Source: Mortierella alpina (Eukaryota > Mortierellomycota > Mortierellomycetes > Mortierellales > Mortierellaceae). From it: a DNA stretch of 64,000 nt. The stretch lies in NCBI GenBank assembly GCA_029449245.1, contig JANATF010000014.1, positions 376,501-440,500 of the forward strand, given 5' to 3'. The position numbers and the translations under genes were made by a program. Each line of letters begins with the position of its first letter. Position 1 is the stretch's first letter. The notes below the pieces were generated by a model. It was given only the letters and a program-made list of their open reading frames with translations. It searched no databases and was not told the DNA's origin. Shown here piece by piece: positions 20,252 through 31,275 of this stretch.

Positions 20252-20990
20252 TTAATCGAGACCAAAGTCTCCTTCATCCTCCTCTTCAGCCTGGGCTACG
20301 GGTTGGACCTGGGTGGGGCGTTGGAGGGAAAATGGCTTTGGTTCTTGGAGGAGCTGGGCCATGCCGATGCGAGCGATATTGTGCGCTCCCGCACTATCTC
20401 TGTGCATCGGCACATTGCAGGCCGTGCAGATAACCCTGCGCAGCTCCTTCCTGACGGCAGCATCGCAGCGAGGGCACACGCTATTGGTCTTGTGCTCATC
20501 TACTACCTTGGTGACCGGGATGCCAAGAGCCGTCAGCTTTCAGGTACGATGTAAGATAGGATAATTAGTGTCAGTCTCATATCAGTCAAGGTTGAGCCAA
20601 TAGAAAAAAAAAGATACAAAACTCGGCGACCTTCTCGTGGAAGGAGGCTCGTCCACGGACACCCTCAAGCTGCCCATCGCCAAGAACGACAATGACATCC
20701 AGCCCAGGACTCCGCAGTACATCGCCTGTCCGGGTGTCGATCGTTCTGAGGACAACGTTCAGCTCCTGCTCACAGTCTGCTCGCTTGGCACGCTGTGGTG
20801 TCTCGTCACTACTTGACACTTAGCCTGAATCCAGGAACATTGCAGACAAGGGGATGGTACTTCATAGAGCTCGTATTGATAAGGACCGAGATTTACTGTA
20901 TATTCCAAGAGTAGAGCAATAGTCCGGATGCGACGTTCATCTTTCTCCAACGATCGCTCCAGATCACAAAAAGGCCGCTTCTGACGACTA
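20252..20990 (-). pseudogene. Fanzor/TnpB-like C-terminal fragment (D)
   Basis: Two coding blocks are visible on the minus strand. The upstream block has PGLDVIVVLGDGQLEGVRG, matching the GDG region before the zinc ribbon. After an intron-like gap (about 20615-20545) come LTALGIPVTKVVDEHKTN, VCPRCDAAVRKE, ICTACNVPMHRDSAGAHNIA and an acidic tail ending at a TAA. Both CxxC pairs, the 'DE' glutamate and the HRD aspartate are intact, unlike copy B. No RuvC-I motif or XPG module was found upstream to about 21.3 kb, so this looks N-terminally truncated. Confidence 0.65.
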
Positions 20991-21985
20991 CATGGGAACA
21001 AATTAGAGTCCGGACGCGCGCATCGCTGCTAGACTGATTTATTATATCGTTTACCACGACCATCAAGCCGAATCACCTCAAATGATCGTCTGGCGGGCGC
21101 ATGCACCAGAGATGGAGGTTGCAGCAACCATCGTCTATAGTGCGCAATCTTAAAATGCTATTGTTGCAGGACGGTGGAGTCAGTGCTAATCTCGCCGCAT
21201 GCACTGTGTTGAAACAAAGATCGGTTTTCACGCCGACACTCTTCACTTTACAACATGGGCATCCGTTACTTTGCGAATGCACTTTTGCAGTGTCTTTGCA
21301 ACGTGCTCTTCACAGAGGAAGAACATCTTGAGCAGCTTCAGCATGACTTTCGTGCTAGGAAACTCTTTGAGTTCATAGACATAGAGAACCTGAGGAGTGA
21401 TGGGACGCAAACCCTGAATCCTGATCCTCTTCTTGTAAGGCTGGAGTCAAGTGCCGAGAAACGAAGACAGCCTTGAAGATACGAAATGGCTAATGGTTAA
21501 TTTTCTGGTCCAGTCGAAGGTCCTCATTCTATAATCCATTGAGCGAACTCGTAATGTTTCTTGCCACTAGCGTGATCGTAGAGGTTCCCTTCGATATGGA
21601 TCGGGTTCGTCGTAAGGGTTAGATAGGGGTGACAACTGCTTGCTGGCCAGGCGCCAAAAGTCGCAGCAGTGATGTGTTAACTGACCATTCTTATCGACAA
21701 AGTCGTTGTGTTCGTCGAAGGCGTCGAGTATCAGATTAGGGTGTACAGTATCGGCAGGTACACGAAAACAGTAGCAGAAAGAGACAGGCAAGCAAGAGGG
21801 GCGTACATTGAAGTAAAGTATGAATGGAGCGAGCGAAGATTCCGCTCTGCTCCCAGCGCTATAGTGGCAGTGCTCCAAAATTGATACGGTGACGTCAGGA
21901 CTCCTTAACGGTCTCATCTATGCTTTGTCTTTGAGTGAGGGACACTTTTGTCGTTTCATCATCACTGTCCACTTACTCTTTCACA
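20991..21985. other. No confident gene
   Basis: Open frames at 21255-21476 (+) and 21567-21917 (-) look partly protein-like, but I could not tie either to a family or to splice sites. The last 100 bases hold the VOC gene promoter and leader. Confidence 0.3.
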
Positions 21986-22423
21986 ATGATTCGTATCGCC
22001 GGCACGCCTCACCATCTCGCTCTCGCCGTCAGATCTTTGGCCGCAACTCGCACCTTCTACGAAATGGTTCTTTCTCCACTCGGCTACAAGTACAACTCTC
22101 CTTGGGACCCTTCTGAGTATATTGGCTTCAAGCACGAAAAGACCGGATTCGAGATAGGGTTATCTCATTCGCTTCAAGACTCTCCCACCCACGTCAAGGG
22201 TCATATCGGCTATCACCACCTGGCGCTGTCTGCGGAATCCAAGGAGCAAGTCGACAAGATTTACGAGTCCTTGGTCAAATATTACAAGGAGCACGGAGGC
22301 AAGACTGGTGAGATGGCCGGCAAGATCCTGGACGCTCCTAGATTGTACCCTGAATATGGCGATTCTTATTATGCCTTGTTCTTTACCGACTCTGACGGCC
22401 TCAAACTTGAGGTTGCAGTGTAA
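21986..22423 (+). CDS. Glyoxalase/VOC-fold protein
   Basis: An uninterrupted single-exon gene of 145 residues in the vicinal oxygen chelate (VOC) family, which includes glyoxalase I and related dioxygenases. It begins MIRIAGTPHHLALAVRSLAATRTFYE, the first beta-alpha-beta unit, with a metal-site His in HHLALAV. The second half has GYHHLALSA with another His, and the protein ends DGLKLEVAV, where the Glu is the usual third metal ligand. The length suits a single-module VOC protein that forms its active site as a dimer or within one pair of modules. The start at 21986 follows a CACA-rich leader and places the motif at the N-terminus as usual. It is intact and probably cytosolic. The substrate cannot be inferred. 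A mariner-type transposon lies 85 bp downstream. Confidence 0.85.
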   Translation: MIRIAGTPHHLALAVRSLAATRTFYEMVLSPLGYKYNSPWDPSEYIGFKHEKTGFEIGLSHSLQDSPTHVKGHIGYHHLALSAESKEQVDKIYESLVKYYKEHGGKTGEMAGKILDAPRLYPEYGDSYYALFFTDSDGLKLEVAV

Positions 22424-22508
22424 ATGATAGACCAACTCATAGAATAAGGTTGTTCGATAATGGAACTCTAATATTTCTTGGCTATATTTGCCACCAACCA
22501 TTGTTGTA

Positions 22509-24967
22509 GAGGTCTCGCCAGAAAGTCATCGACCCAATATATTTTTGAGCAATGAATGGCGATTGAATACAAAGATGAGAGCCCACTTCTACGTGACATG
22601 GTCAACTCATTAGTTCTCAATCTAAATTCCTTTAATGGTGAAAGATCGCTTCGCGTTGCTTATCCCTGCTGTATTTCTCTACCTAGGGCCTCCTCGATGG
22701 AACCCACCGCGGCGTCAAAGTCGTCATCTACACCTGGGGCCTGTGATTCACAAATAAAAACACCTTCTTGGTCCTCGAAGTAGGATGCATTGAGAGCGAG
22801 ATCGAAGTCATCCTCAGTGATGTGGTTGTAATCTGACAACATGTCTTCGAAAAGTTCCTCCATCGTCTGTCTCCTCCTCATCGACTGATCCATCCAATGT
22901 ACACAGTGGGCCCTCGGTGTCCTCGCCCTCTTCAGGGGGGGTCTTGGCAGCCTCAGAGTAAGCCAAGCACTGCCTGACCGTAGTTTTCCAAACGGAGCGA
23001 AATGTCTTGGAGGGGATTTTGGAAAATAATGTGGACAGCATGTTCTTGAGCCGTAGGGCGGTCATGTTCGCCTTGGTCCGAGCGGCCACCATGTTCTTGA
23101 CAACTCCCCATATCTTCTCGATAGGTTGAAGCTCGCAGTGATAAGGAGGTGTCCGAAAGGTCTCATGATCCCCATTTTCTTTGGCGATGTCCACAATTGA
23201 AAATGTTGATTCGTCCTCGATCGTCGCAAGGTGATCCTTCAGCTCCTGCTTAGTTAGCTTGCGACCATATTTGGGCGTCGGCATCCCTTTGTCGTTGTCT
23301 TCCAGCCACTTGATGATATCATCCACCTTGGTAGCTGTCGGAGGCTTCTTGTTTTTTTTGTGGAAATGGTATAATGCGCCATCCAGATGGATATGAACTT
23401 GCCGATGACCCATTTCTACCAATTTTTGGCACAGTCGCGTGAAGATCGCGTCGAACAGATCCGAGTTGAAGTTGCCGTGGTAGTCGTGGCCGGTAGCGAC
23501 GACACCTTTTTCCTGAACAAAGTCGGGTACTTGTTGCCAGAGGTCACGATCCTTAGCATTGCTCTTACCGTTTTTTGTGTGTGCCTTCCCCATCGATGGC
23601 CAGATATACACGCTGTCCCGGATGAACTCGCCATCTACCTCCTGTATTTCCTCGTTCCAGAACACAACAAATGCTCCAAAAATGACGAGAATCGGTTTTC
23701 TTCCTGCCTGATTGACGATGCCTCCTTTCTTCTTGACCCATCTCAGTCCCGCACTGTGATCCAAAGAACAATAACTTTCGTCCATCCAGGCTTCCGCATG
23801 CTTTGGCTTCCAAGTTGACGTGCCGTCGCCCTTCGTTACTTCGGTAAGGTTCTTGAGACGTCTTTCCACGTAGGTGCAGCGGTACTGGACGTTGGCGGGC
23901 GAATCGTGCATGATGTTTTGGCGCACGCCCTTTCCCCAGTACAGACCCAGGGCGTGAAAAATACGCAGGACCGTTCGAGGCGACCTAGTGATGTCGTACT
24001 TTTCCTTGAGCTGGGCGGATATCATAGATGCCGAATTGGGGTCCCCGTTTTTGTTGGTCTCCTCGACAGCTTTCAAAACGAATGACAAGACATGCTCGTC
24101 TTCTTGCTTCTTGGGGCGACTACTCCTGCCTGTCTCGTTGATGTCGAGGGTGCCTTCTTCTGCAAAGCGTGTGGCCTTCAAGCATGCATCTACGCCGAGT
24201 CCCGTCAACTTGGAGAGGCCCTCAGCTCGCTTGCGTGGACCCAAAGCCCTAAACCAAGATTGAACTGCAACAGGAGCGTGCGCAATCATCCTGTACACCT
24301 GGGCCGCCATCCGGTACTCGTTACGCGTCACCGTTTCCTTGCCGCATTTTATGTCCTCCATGCTTGGGAAGATAATTACAGGATCCGTAGGAGGTTCAAA
24401 TGGATTGGGGCAATCGTCGCTTGACTCGGGAGGACTCTCAACACAGTTCAAGAGACGACGATTAAACTGCTCAAAGCTCGTTACGGGAGAAGCTTGAATC
24501 GGTCGAGTCGGAGCTTTGGGGATGCGGCTACTTGGTCTCGACCTCCGACTACCAGATTCGCCTCGAGGGATGCTGCCAGAGGGGCTATTCTGGCTGGGAA
24601 GGACGCGACTTGGTGTGTGGTAAGGGGAATAAGGGGAATACCATCGTTTTCTGTTAGAGCTTGGGGTGACCGCAGACCTCCTTGGAGGAGTTCGCGCCAA
24701 GGGATCCATCACGACAGAGGAGCGTTCTGGGAAGGTGCCGGTAGGTATAGCGTTGATAGGCATGTTGTTCCTGCCTGCGTTGAAGCGGTGGTGGTTATAG
24801 ATGGAGTGGATGGAGTTGAATGTAGTTCTGGAATGGAGGGGACATGTCACTAGACGCATAACCTAGAGTCTATGAGGACCGTACGTATATTTGTGACAGT
24901 GGTGAGGACTCTATTGAGCAGAGTACATCAAAAATATATTGGGTCGATGACTTTCTGGCGAGACCTC
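22509..24967 (-). mobile_element. Tc1/mariner (IS630)-type DNA transposon with 40-bp TIRs
   Basis: The element is bounded by perfect 40-bp inverted repeats at 22509-22548 and 24928-24967, starting GAGGTCTCGCCAGAAAGTCA. TA dinucleotides flank both ends (22507-22508 and 24968-24969), the expected target-site duplication. It is 2459 bp long and encodes one transposase on the minus strand. Identical repeats suggest a recent insertion. Confidence 0.95.
22814..24859 (-). CDS. Mariner/IS630-type DDE transposase
   Basis: A 681-codon ORF inside the 40-bp terminal repeats. The N-terminal part is Ser/Pro/Arg-rich; a start at 24763 (MPINAIPTG) is also possible. Next is a helix-turn-helix region (GLSKLTGLGVDACLKATRFA and SPRTVLRIFHALGLYW) that should bind the terminal repeats. 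The catalytic core has AWMDESYCSLD with the first Asp, HIHLDGALYH with the second, and PYHCELQPIEKIWG with the final acidic residue in the usual 'P.ELnPIE..W' context. The C-terminus is acidic. Past about 22870 the neighbouring frame encodes a more natural acidic tail (ELFEDMLSDYNHITEDDF, to 22660), so a 1-nt shift may have changed the end of the protein. The catalytic core is unaffected. Confidence 0.9.
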   Translation of the reverse strand: MRLVTCPLHSRTTFNSIHSIYNHHRFNAGRNNMPINAIPTGTFPERSSVVMDPLARTPPRRSAVTPSSNRKRWYSPYSPYHTPSRVLPSQNSPSGSIPRGESGSRRSRPSSRIPKAPTRPIQASPVTSFEQFNRRLLNCVESPPESSDDCPNPFEPPTDPVIIFPSMEDIKCGKETVTRNEYRMAAQVYRMIAHAPVAVQSWFRALGPRKRAEGLSKLTGLGVDACLKATRFAEEGTLDINETGRSSRPKKQEDEHVLSFVLKAVEETNKNGDPNSASMISAQLKEKYDITRSPRTVLRIFHALGLYWGKGVRQNIMHDSPANVQYRCTYVERRLKNLTEVTKGDGTSTWKPKHAEAWMDESYCSLDHSAGLRWVKKKGGIVNQAGRKPILVIFGAFVVFWNEEIQEVDGEFIRDSVYIWPSMGKAHTKNGKSNAKDRDLWQQVPDFVQEKGVVATGHDYHGNFNSDLFDAIFTRLCQKLVEMGHRQVHIHLDGALYHFHKKNKKPPTATKVDDIIKWLEDNDKGMPTPKYGRKLTKQELKDHLATIEDESTFSIVDIAKENGDHETFRTPPYHCELQPIEKIWGVVKNMVAARTKANMTALRLKNMLSTLFSKIPSKTFRSVWKTTVRQCLAYSEAAKTPPEEGEDTEGPLCTLDGSVDEEETDDGGTFRRHVVRLQPHH

Positions 24968-24969
24968 TA

Positions 24970-27095
24970 TACACGCAAGCTCTGACACCACCTCGTCGAG
25001 TTCGCCTTACGAATGTAGTCTTTGATCAACAATGTCCATTATGTCTGTTTCCAGATCAAAGTCATCAAGTACATAGCTGGATGGGACGATCAGACGTTGT
25101 ACCGCGGTCGAATCACCCTTTATGATGTTGTGAATGTCTGGACGGATGGATTGGGTGGGGGTGTTGATGGGATGGATAAAAGAAATGGTAAGTTCAAGAG
25201 TAGCAATTGATCAATGGAGAATTCTTGCTTCCTGTTGAATTCAGCAGTGCTAGATCGGCTCATCAGTGAGGACGAAGCAAGGATGGGTGTACTGCCACTG
25301 TTTGATGCAAACTAGGCGACAAAGGCGATAGTCGTCGCTTCGTTTCTGGTCGCAACGACAACATTATTCAATAAAGACCTTATCCTTACCTCCGAGCGCA
25401 GTATCAGCGGGTGTCGAGGAAACGTTTACGTAGATTTCCCGGTTTATTTGTGGAAAACTCACGCTTACACTCTTGGCGTGACAGAGGTGAAGTAAGGATG
25501 TCTTTCGACAGGGGTGGTGTCGTGTACTTGGCCCCAGGATAATCGTAGTTCGCGTACTTGGCCCTAGGGTAAGCGTAGTATCTTAGGCCAAGCCTTATTT
25601 CGCCTTTTACTGCCTTATCGGCATGCGCCCCCCTTTTTACTGAATGCCTTGAATTATGTCCTGACCGGTGACTATAGGCCCAAGCGGCATTGCGCGCTGG
25701 GCTCAGTGTCTATATAGTCTGTAGTTCCCTCTCTACAGTTGTTCTTCACCTAGTAACTTGAATACATCCTTGATCATACCCTAAACCCTCCTGCCTTGCC
25801 ACTTCACTTGTCCCTGCCCCCCTGCGCTTGTGAAAGGTCATCCTGTCCTTGCCCTGCCCAGATTCACGACACGTAGTGTCCCAGGCCATGCCTAATTTAG
25901 CCTTTTGATACCTTTTCTCCATGTGCCTCTTTTCACCCAGCGACTTGAATCATGTCACGACCGGCGACTATAAGCCAAAGCGACATCGCGCGTTGGCTCA
26001 GCATTTAGTACATATAGTCTAGTCCCCTCACTCTACTTGTGACTTGAGTACATCCTACATCATACCCCGAACCCTCCACACTTGTCACTCACTTTTCCTT
26101 TCTCCTTTGTACTTGCGAAAAGTCATTCTGCCCCTGCCCTGCCTCAATTCTCGACAGGCGGCTCAGAATATTGCACAGATGGAGTCGGCTCTAACGGAAA
26201 CATGGCATGTTCCGAGATGGCGAGATGGAGAAAAGCTGGTGTGAGTTCCTTGAACATTTCTAGTGTCCTTATTCTCCCCATTATTCTCCACTGAGCCCAT
26301 CAGCCCATTCCAGATCCCTTTTCAGCACCCCTTGGTCTTTTTCCAGCATCCCTCTCTCCTCGGGCATCCTTTCCTTCTTCAGCACCCTTTACTTTTTCTG
26401 CATCCTCTCCCTTTCTTTTCCATCATCCCTTGCTTTTCAAGTATCCTTTCGTCCTCCACAGCCGTCAAATCGTACAGTCGAGTCTGGTTTATCGGCATGA
26501 TCCAAAGTAAAATTTATTCTTCACATTTTCTGTTTACCTTTGATCTCCTTGATTTCCCCTTTCTTCTGCCCGCTCCGACTTGCCCTGTCTTTTTTTTCTC
26601 CCTCCTGTAGCTTTGATCTTGAGGTATCCTTCTTCTTTGTATTCCCTCTCCTGGACTTTGCCCATGATGTCCTCCTGATATGCCATGCCGAAATGGCAAC
26701 GACCCGACTTGTTTCGTTTCTCCTACAACCTTCTTCACGTAATGATATAAATAGGTCGCACCTACCCTGCGTTCTGCACCGACACACATCTGATCCTACC
26801 TCGAGACTCTCAATAGCACTCAAAAAGCTCGCAGCAACTTTAGCAAGAGCCATCGCAAGCACTGTCGCAATAGCGGCACTGACTCCTGTCAAAAACGCTC
26901 ACTTGTCCTTCACAATCCTTGAACGTACCTGCACTTGACCAAACTTCTAACGTTTAACATATTTGCAGCTTGCAGCCATTCGCCTCACTCAAGCAAACCC
27001 TACACTCTTACACATACGCTCCAGTCCTATTGCAACATCTTCCCTTCTGGATAAAATCGAGGCACCTAACACTGGTCCACAAGTCGTTATCCATC
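24970..27095. other. Intergenic with a diverged tandem duplication
   Basis: No confident gene. Bases 25625-25870 and 25920-26155 are diverged direct copies sharing GACCGG(T/C)GACTATA, TATATAGTCT and ACATCCT..ATCATACCC, so each carries a TATA-like core. Bases 26300-26620 are strongly pyrimidine-rich. The end should be the promoter and leader of the downstream reductase gene. Confidence 0.5.
25625..26155 (+). repeat. Tandem duplication, two units of about 240 bp
   Basis: Two imperfect direct copies (about 25625-25870 and 25920-26155), each with a TATATAGTCT motif followed by a CT-rich tract. They may be duplicated promoters or a repeat of unknown type. Confidence 0.65.
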
Positions 27096-28923
27096 ATGTC
27101 ATCGAGTGATTCACTGCAGGCTTTGGAGTTTTACACGCGGAACAACGTTATTTTCCTCACCGGCGGAACCGGGTTCGTGGGAAAGGTCATTCTGGAAAAG
27201 ATCTTGCGATCCTTGCCCCAAGTTCAGAAGTAAGATGGAACCCCTCATGTTTCTCAGCTTTATTTCACTGAACGCTCTTTAGTATGTATTGAATTCAACC
27301 TTCCTTGTGCTCGAAAAATCACAGAATCTACATGTTGGTAAGGGCTTCATCTAAAGCAGCAGCGCAAGATCGTCTCGAGAGAGAGATTTTCGGATGCCGG
27401 ATTTTTGAGACTATCAAAGCTCAAAGCTCGAACGACATATCGCGTCTTGATGAGATAAAGAGGAAGGTTGTGCCCATCCTTGGTGATCTTACGTTTGATT
27501 GCCTTGGAATCTCGCCTGAAGACCTCGAAATTGTCGGCAAAGACACCCAAGTCTTTCTGAATTGCGCAGCTTCCATCAATTTTGATGACCCATTGCGTGT
27601 AGCTCTTGAAGTAAGGCAAATTTGAAAACCTCAGCTCGGATTTTTCCACCACCGTTCAGAGCGCATCATAACCCCTGGTCTCTCTTGATTCTTTTATATT
27701 CCTGTCTGTTTCCTCAGCTTAATACACACGGGCCAATGAGGACACTCAAGGTTGCCAAGCAAATGGCAAGGCTCCAAGCCTTTGTGCACGTCTCAACTTC
27801 CTATGTCAACGCGCACTTGAAAAACGCGCATATCGACGAAAGGATCTATCCGTTTCCTTTTGGTGACCCAGAGTCATTCTTCTGCAAATTGAACGAGATG
27901 TCTGACCAGGAAATCTCAGTCTTTGAGCGAGATGTCGTCCTCAAGATGTATCCATCCACCTACAAGTTTACAAAGTCGCTAGCGGAGCATTTACTGAAGA
28001 GTCTTCATGATTCTTCAAGTCTGCCATTGGTGATTGTGCGTATTCCTGTTGTTGGCGGAGCCTTGATCGAGCCAGTCCCTGGATGGTGCCAAGGCATTAG
28101 CGGTGCGGCAGCAGTCATGGTCAGCTGCGCCACAGGTGCTGTACAAGAGTGGTATGGAGACGAGGTAAATTTACTGTTTCTGACAGGAGTGGGCAAAAAT
28201 CCAGTTCGCAAAATTTAATGATGATATGAAGAAGCGATAAGGTGAGATTTTAACTTTTCTCTTTGCGTTCATTAGACAAAGGTACTGGATATGGTTCCTG
28301 TTGACGTTGTTGCCAAGACGGTGCTCATGGCTGGGCCGGTGCTAGTTTCGAAATCGCCAGAGTTCAACTCCTCGCCAAACAATGTTCCAGTAATCCAAAT
28401 GGGAACTAGTTCTCATTGTCCTTTGAAACTGGGATATCTCTTCTGCCACTGGGAAAATTATTGGAAGCAGCAGCCTCAGTTTAGGCAGCGACTCACGGAT
28501 GACATCCGGGTTGATTTTTACTCAATCCCTGATTTTCTTCGCCGGTACAAGCAGAGGTTTGCCATAGAGATCGACTTAGCCAAGGCCTCCAAGGAGGGTG
28601 CAAAGAAGTACGGCAAGATGCTTCGGAAGGCCGAACTTGTCCCCAAGAAGTTTCTGCCATTCACGTGCTATGAGTGGTTCTTTGATGCGAAGAATGGATT
28701 GTGGCTGGATGATGTCGCACCAATGGCGTTGCACAGCGGACTTAGGGCAGGAATCGACTGGCACAACTACTTGCACAATTTCAACGTAGGTGTGCATGAC
28801 TACATCCTGGGAGAGGCGGTTAATCGGACAAATGAGATACATTATGAATTGAGAACCCTACACAAGGATTTTGTTGCTGCCAAGGATGAGGTCTCAGAAT
28901 CGCTGTTGCGTTCTCGTATGTGA
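27096..28923 (+). CDS. Fatty acyl-CoA reductase (alcohol-forming)
   Basis: Reduces fatty acyl-CoA to fatty alcohol with NADPH, the first step of wax-ester or ether-lipid synthesis. Four exons, 27096-27229, 27325-27610, 27718-28164 and 28276-28923, splice in phase. The N-terminal Rossmann domain has VIFLTGGTGFVGKVILEKIL for cofactor binding and VFLNCAASINFDDPL. The catalytic YxxxK motif is STYKFTKSLAE. RIPVVGGALIEPVPGW is the conserved block that follows in FAR enzymes. The C-terminal FAR_C domain is recognisable in YEWFFDAKNGLWLDD and GIDWHNYLHNFNVGVHDYIL. No transmembrane helix is obvious. The start at 27096 is the first ATG of the exon carrying the nucleotide-binding motif; the leader is CT/CA-rich. 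All residues look intact, so this is probably a working host gene. Confidence 0.9.
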
Positions 28924-29020
28924 GATGGCGATAAGCACTGTCGACTCCCACGACCTGTTTGTTGCAAAATCCAGGGCAACACACAGACCTAACTGGATTG
29001 ATGTCTTTGTGTGCTTGGTT

Positions 29021-29175
29021 ATTCTCAGCGTAGTCGAATAAGTATGAAGACTAAAGTTTATTCGACCACGATGGGACTCCAGCTTTTTCTTTTATTGTCA
29101 TGATCCTCCCAATGGAAAAAACTGTTTTTTTCTTGCTTTGGGATATCTTCTACTGGATCCAAGGTATCTCAACTA
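29021..29175 (+). mobile_element. Isolated DIRS terminal fragment
   Basis: TCAGCGTAGTCGAATAAGTA and the following TCATGATCCTCC, T-run and CTACTGGATCCAAGG match the termini of the DIRS copy at 8660-12960, with small deletions. No coding part is attached. It is a remnant of a deleted or incomplete copy. Confidence 0.8.
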
Positions 29176-29194
29176 TAATCGGGTGCGTGTCCTA

Positions 29195-29480
29195 GCATGA
29201 TCCTAGTTCCATGGAGGCTATGCCAATACTACATGGCATGGGTACCGGATGACTGATCCGGACCCAGGAACATTTTTCTGGTTCATGTAGTTCGTGCTCG
29301 CGAACGTCCATGATTGGTACCTGGAGTCAAGCTTCTAGATATGTATGAGTCTTTATGCCTTTTAGGCAAGCATTTTCGTTGGCTTTGATTGGACCCGTTG
29401 GTCTTTGTTAATGAGTCTACGATAGGGGACGCGCTCGTATCTCTGAGGACTACTACTGAACTCTGGTGAATATTGCACAC
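29195..29480 (+). repeat. Dispersed repeat shared with 7485-8040
   Basis: GGATGACTGATCCGGACCCA and flanking sequence occur here and at about 7545-7565, with weaker similarity continuing to CTACTACTG.ACTCTGGT at 29447 and 8008. It joins the relic gene region near 7.5-8.4 kb to this site. Function unknown. Confidence 0.6.
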
Positions 29481-29569
29481 ACCACACAGCTTACAATTGG
29501 AGGGGCCTTCATGCCAAGCTGCCCGAGTGATCTGAATGTGTTCAGGAACAGGGAGTTGAGGATGGTACT

Positions 29570-30047
29570 TTATGCCCTGAAAACAACTGGGGTAGCCATG
29601 ATGGCATCAAAATGGGCATCAACATCAAGAATATCGCCATCGTCATCATGTACGATACCATACACTACCTCAAAGGAACTGGTGTTTCGCCCAGGTTCCA
29701 TAGGGGTAGGGATGCAACCTGTTGCACGCCTGCCCCAAAAAGAGGCGGACTGGTGTGATTCGGTAACCCAGTATACAGAAAGGCTTCAGGGCTGAGTGCC
29801 TGAGGGAGAGGGTCATGGGACGCATAGCGTCCAAGCTCATCATCAGAATAGAGTTCACGATGATAGCACTTTCGCTGGGAGGTATTGGATGTTGCCTGTC
29901 CGCGGGTGTTGAGGAGGGAGCTTGAGCATACGTGGTGCTCGTTGATCCCTGCTGAGGGGTGGTAGTGGAATGGGTGGATGAGCTGGCGCTTGGCGGGGGG
30001 TAGTGGGAAAGGGGAGGGGGGTCCTGGATAAAAGGTCGTACTGCCAT
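29570..30047 (-). CDS. Hypothetical protein, two putative exons
   Basis: I do not recognise this gene. The start at 30047 gives MAVRPFIQDPPPLSHYPPPS followed by Ser/Thr/Gln-rich sequence. A second open block ends at the TAA at 29570-29572 and contains VYWVTESHQSASFWG and VYGIVHDDDGDILDVDAHF, which look protein-like. The join between blocks (about 29860-29800) needs an intron or a frameshift that I could not place with confidence. It could be a small host gene or a fragment. Confidence 0.35.
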
Positions 30048-30885
30048 GGTAGAGACGAGATCATATTGCGGGCGTGGAGGTGTGCCTAGAAATTGTAGTA
30101 ATTGCGTTATTAAATCTTCGTTGCGCAGCGCAGTCAGTTTATTTTATTTTATTTTTTTTTCTCAGCGCCGTGAAATCATCAGTAGGTGAGGTTAATTGCA
30201 GTTGTGAAAACAGCGAAAACAAACATTCATTCGGGTGTCCTTAGAATGTAGGTTGTATGGATACCGTTGGCGAAGTCTATGCAAGCATTGGGCAGTCGTA
30301 ATAAGTACATGACGAAATGGCAACCTAGCCCGCAGAGAAAATACGATCAGTGGTATAGGATTATAGGATATCCAAAGATTTTTTGGAGCAGCTCAACTCG
30401 ATCCTAGTGGAGGTAGCTTTGGCAGCGGAACCGCTCATGAAGCAGAAGTTAGGACAGCTCAAAGCAGAAGCTGCCAAAAACCTGGAAACGTTATGGCAGG
30501 ACGCCCCACGGTCGTGCATGGAGACAGTGATCAACAGGACATTGTTAAGCAGGTAGAACGAGATCCTGAGCAGCCATTAGCGCAAGTGTGACTGACCTGA
30601 GGAAACAACAGCCTGTCAGCAATGAACCAACAATGAACCAAGATTCAACAAGAGAAGCCATTGTTACACAATAGGAGAGCCTAATAGTCATTCGTCTTTG
30701 AAAGTAGTAAGCCCAGTTTTCTTCAGCAACACAGAGCAGTGTACTCCTGGAGATAAGTTTGACAAAAGATAGCCGTTTTTTGTATGTTGTTGTCGTTCAG
30801 GTTATTATTGATCTACTTGATGCTCATAAAGAAAAAATGAATCGTCATAACGCGTTGAAAGAAACTGAAGACTCCTAAGGCAAGC
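30048..30885. other. Intergenic, nothing recognised
   Basis: No long ORF, repeat or RNA gene is evident in about 840 bp. It is AT-rich near 30130-30170. Confidence 0.4.
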
Positions 30886-30960
30886 TAGTCTCGCGGCCAG
30901 CCCCTCATGTCACGTGGTGCAGGACTCGAAGGCCTGCCTCCCTGAAATGAGGGTCTGGGT

Positions 30961-31275
30961 TAGGCTCGACTCCAGCCCTCTCTGCTGTTGAAGGGGTCAT
31001 TCTGCTCACCTTCTGCAGAGGGGCTGGGAAAAAACATATGAAATTTGAGTGAGAACCCAAAAAGGAAATTTTCCATGCAGTTAAGGAAAGGTTCGTGCAA
31101 TAAGGGTACTTGTTCATGCAATAAGGAAACTTTTTCGTGCATTAAAGGAATTTCTCTCCCTAAGCGCACGGATTTTTTCGTTCTCACTCAAATTTCATAG
31201 TTTTTTCCCAGCCCCTCTGCAGAAGGTGAGCAGAAGGACCCCCTTCAACAGCAGGGAGGGCTGGAGTCGAGCCTA
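30961..31275. mobile_element. MULE-like MITE 1 (9-bp TSD)
   Basis: A 315-bp element with inverted arms of about 95 bp, starting TAGGCTCGACTCCAGCCCTC. It is flanked by perfect 9-bp direct repeats, GGTCTGGGT, at 30952-30960 and 31276-31284. Long arms and a 9-bp duplication fit a non-autonomous Mutator-like element. Confidence 0.85.
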
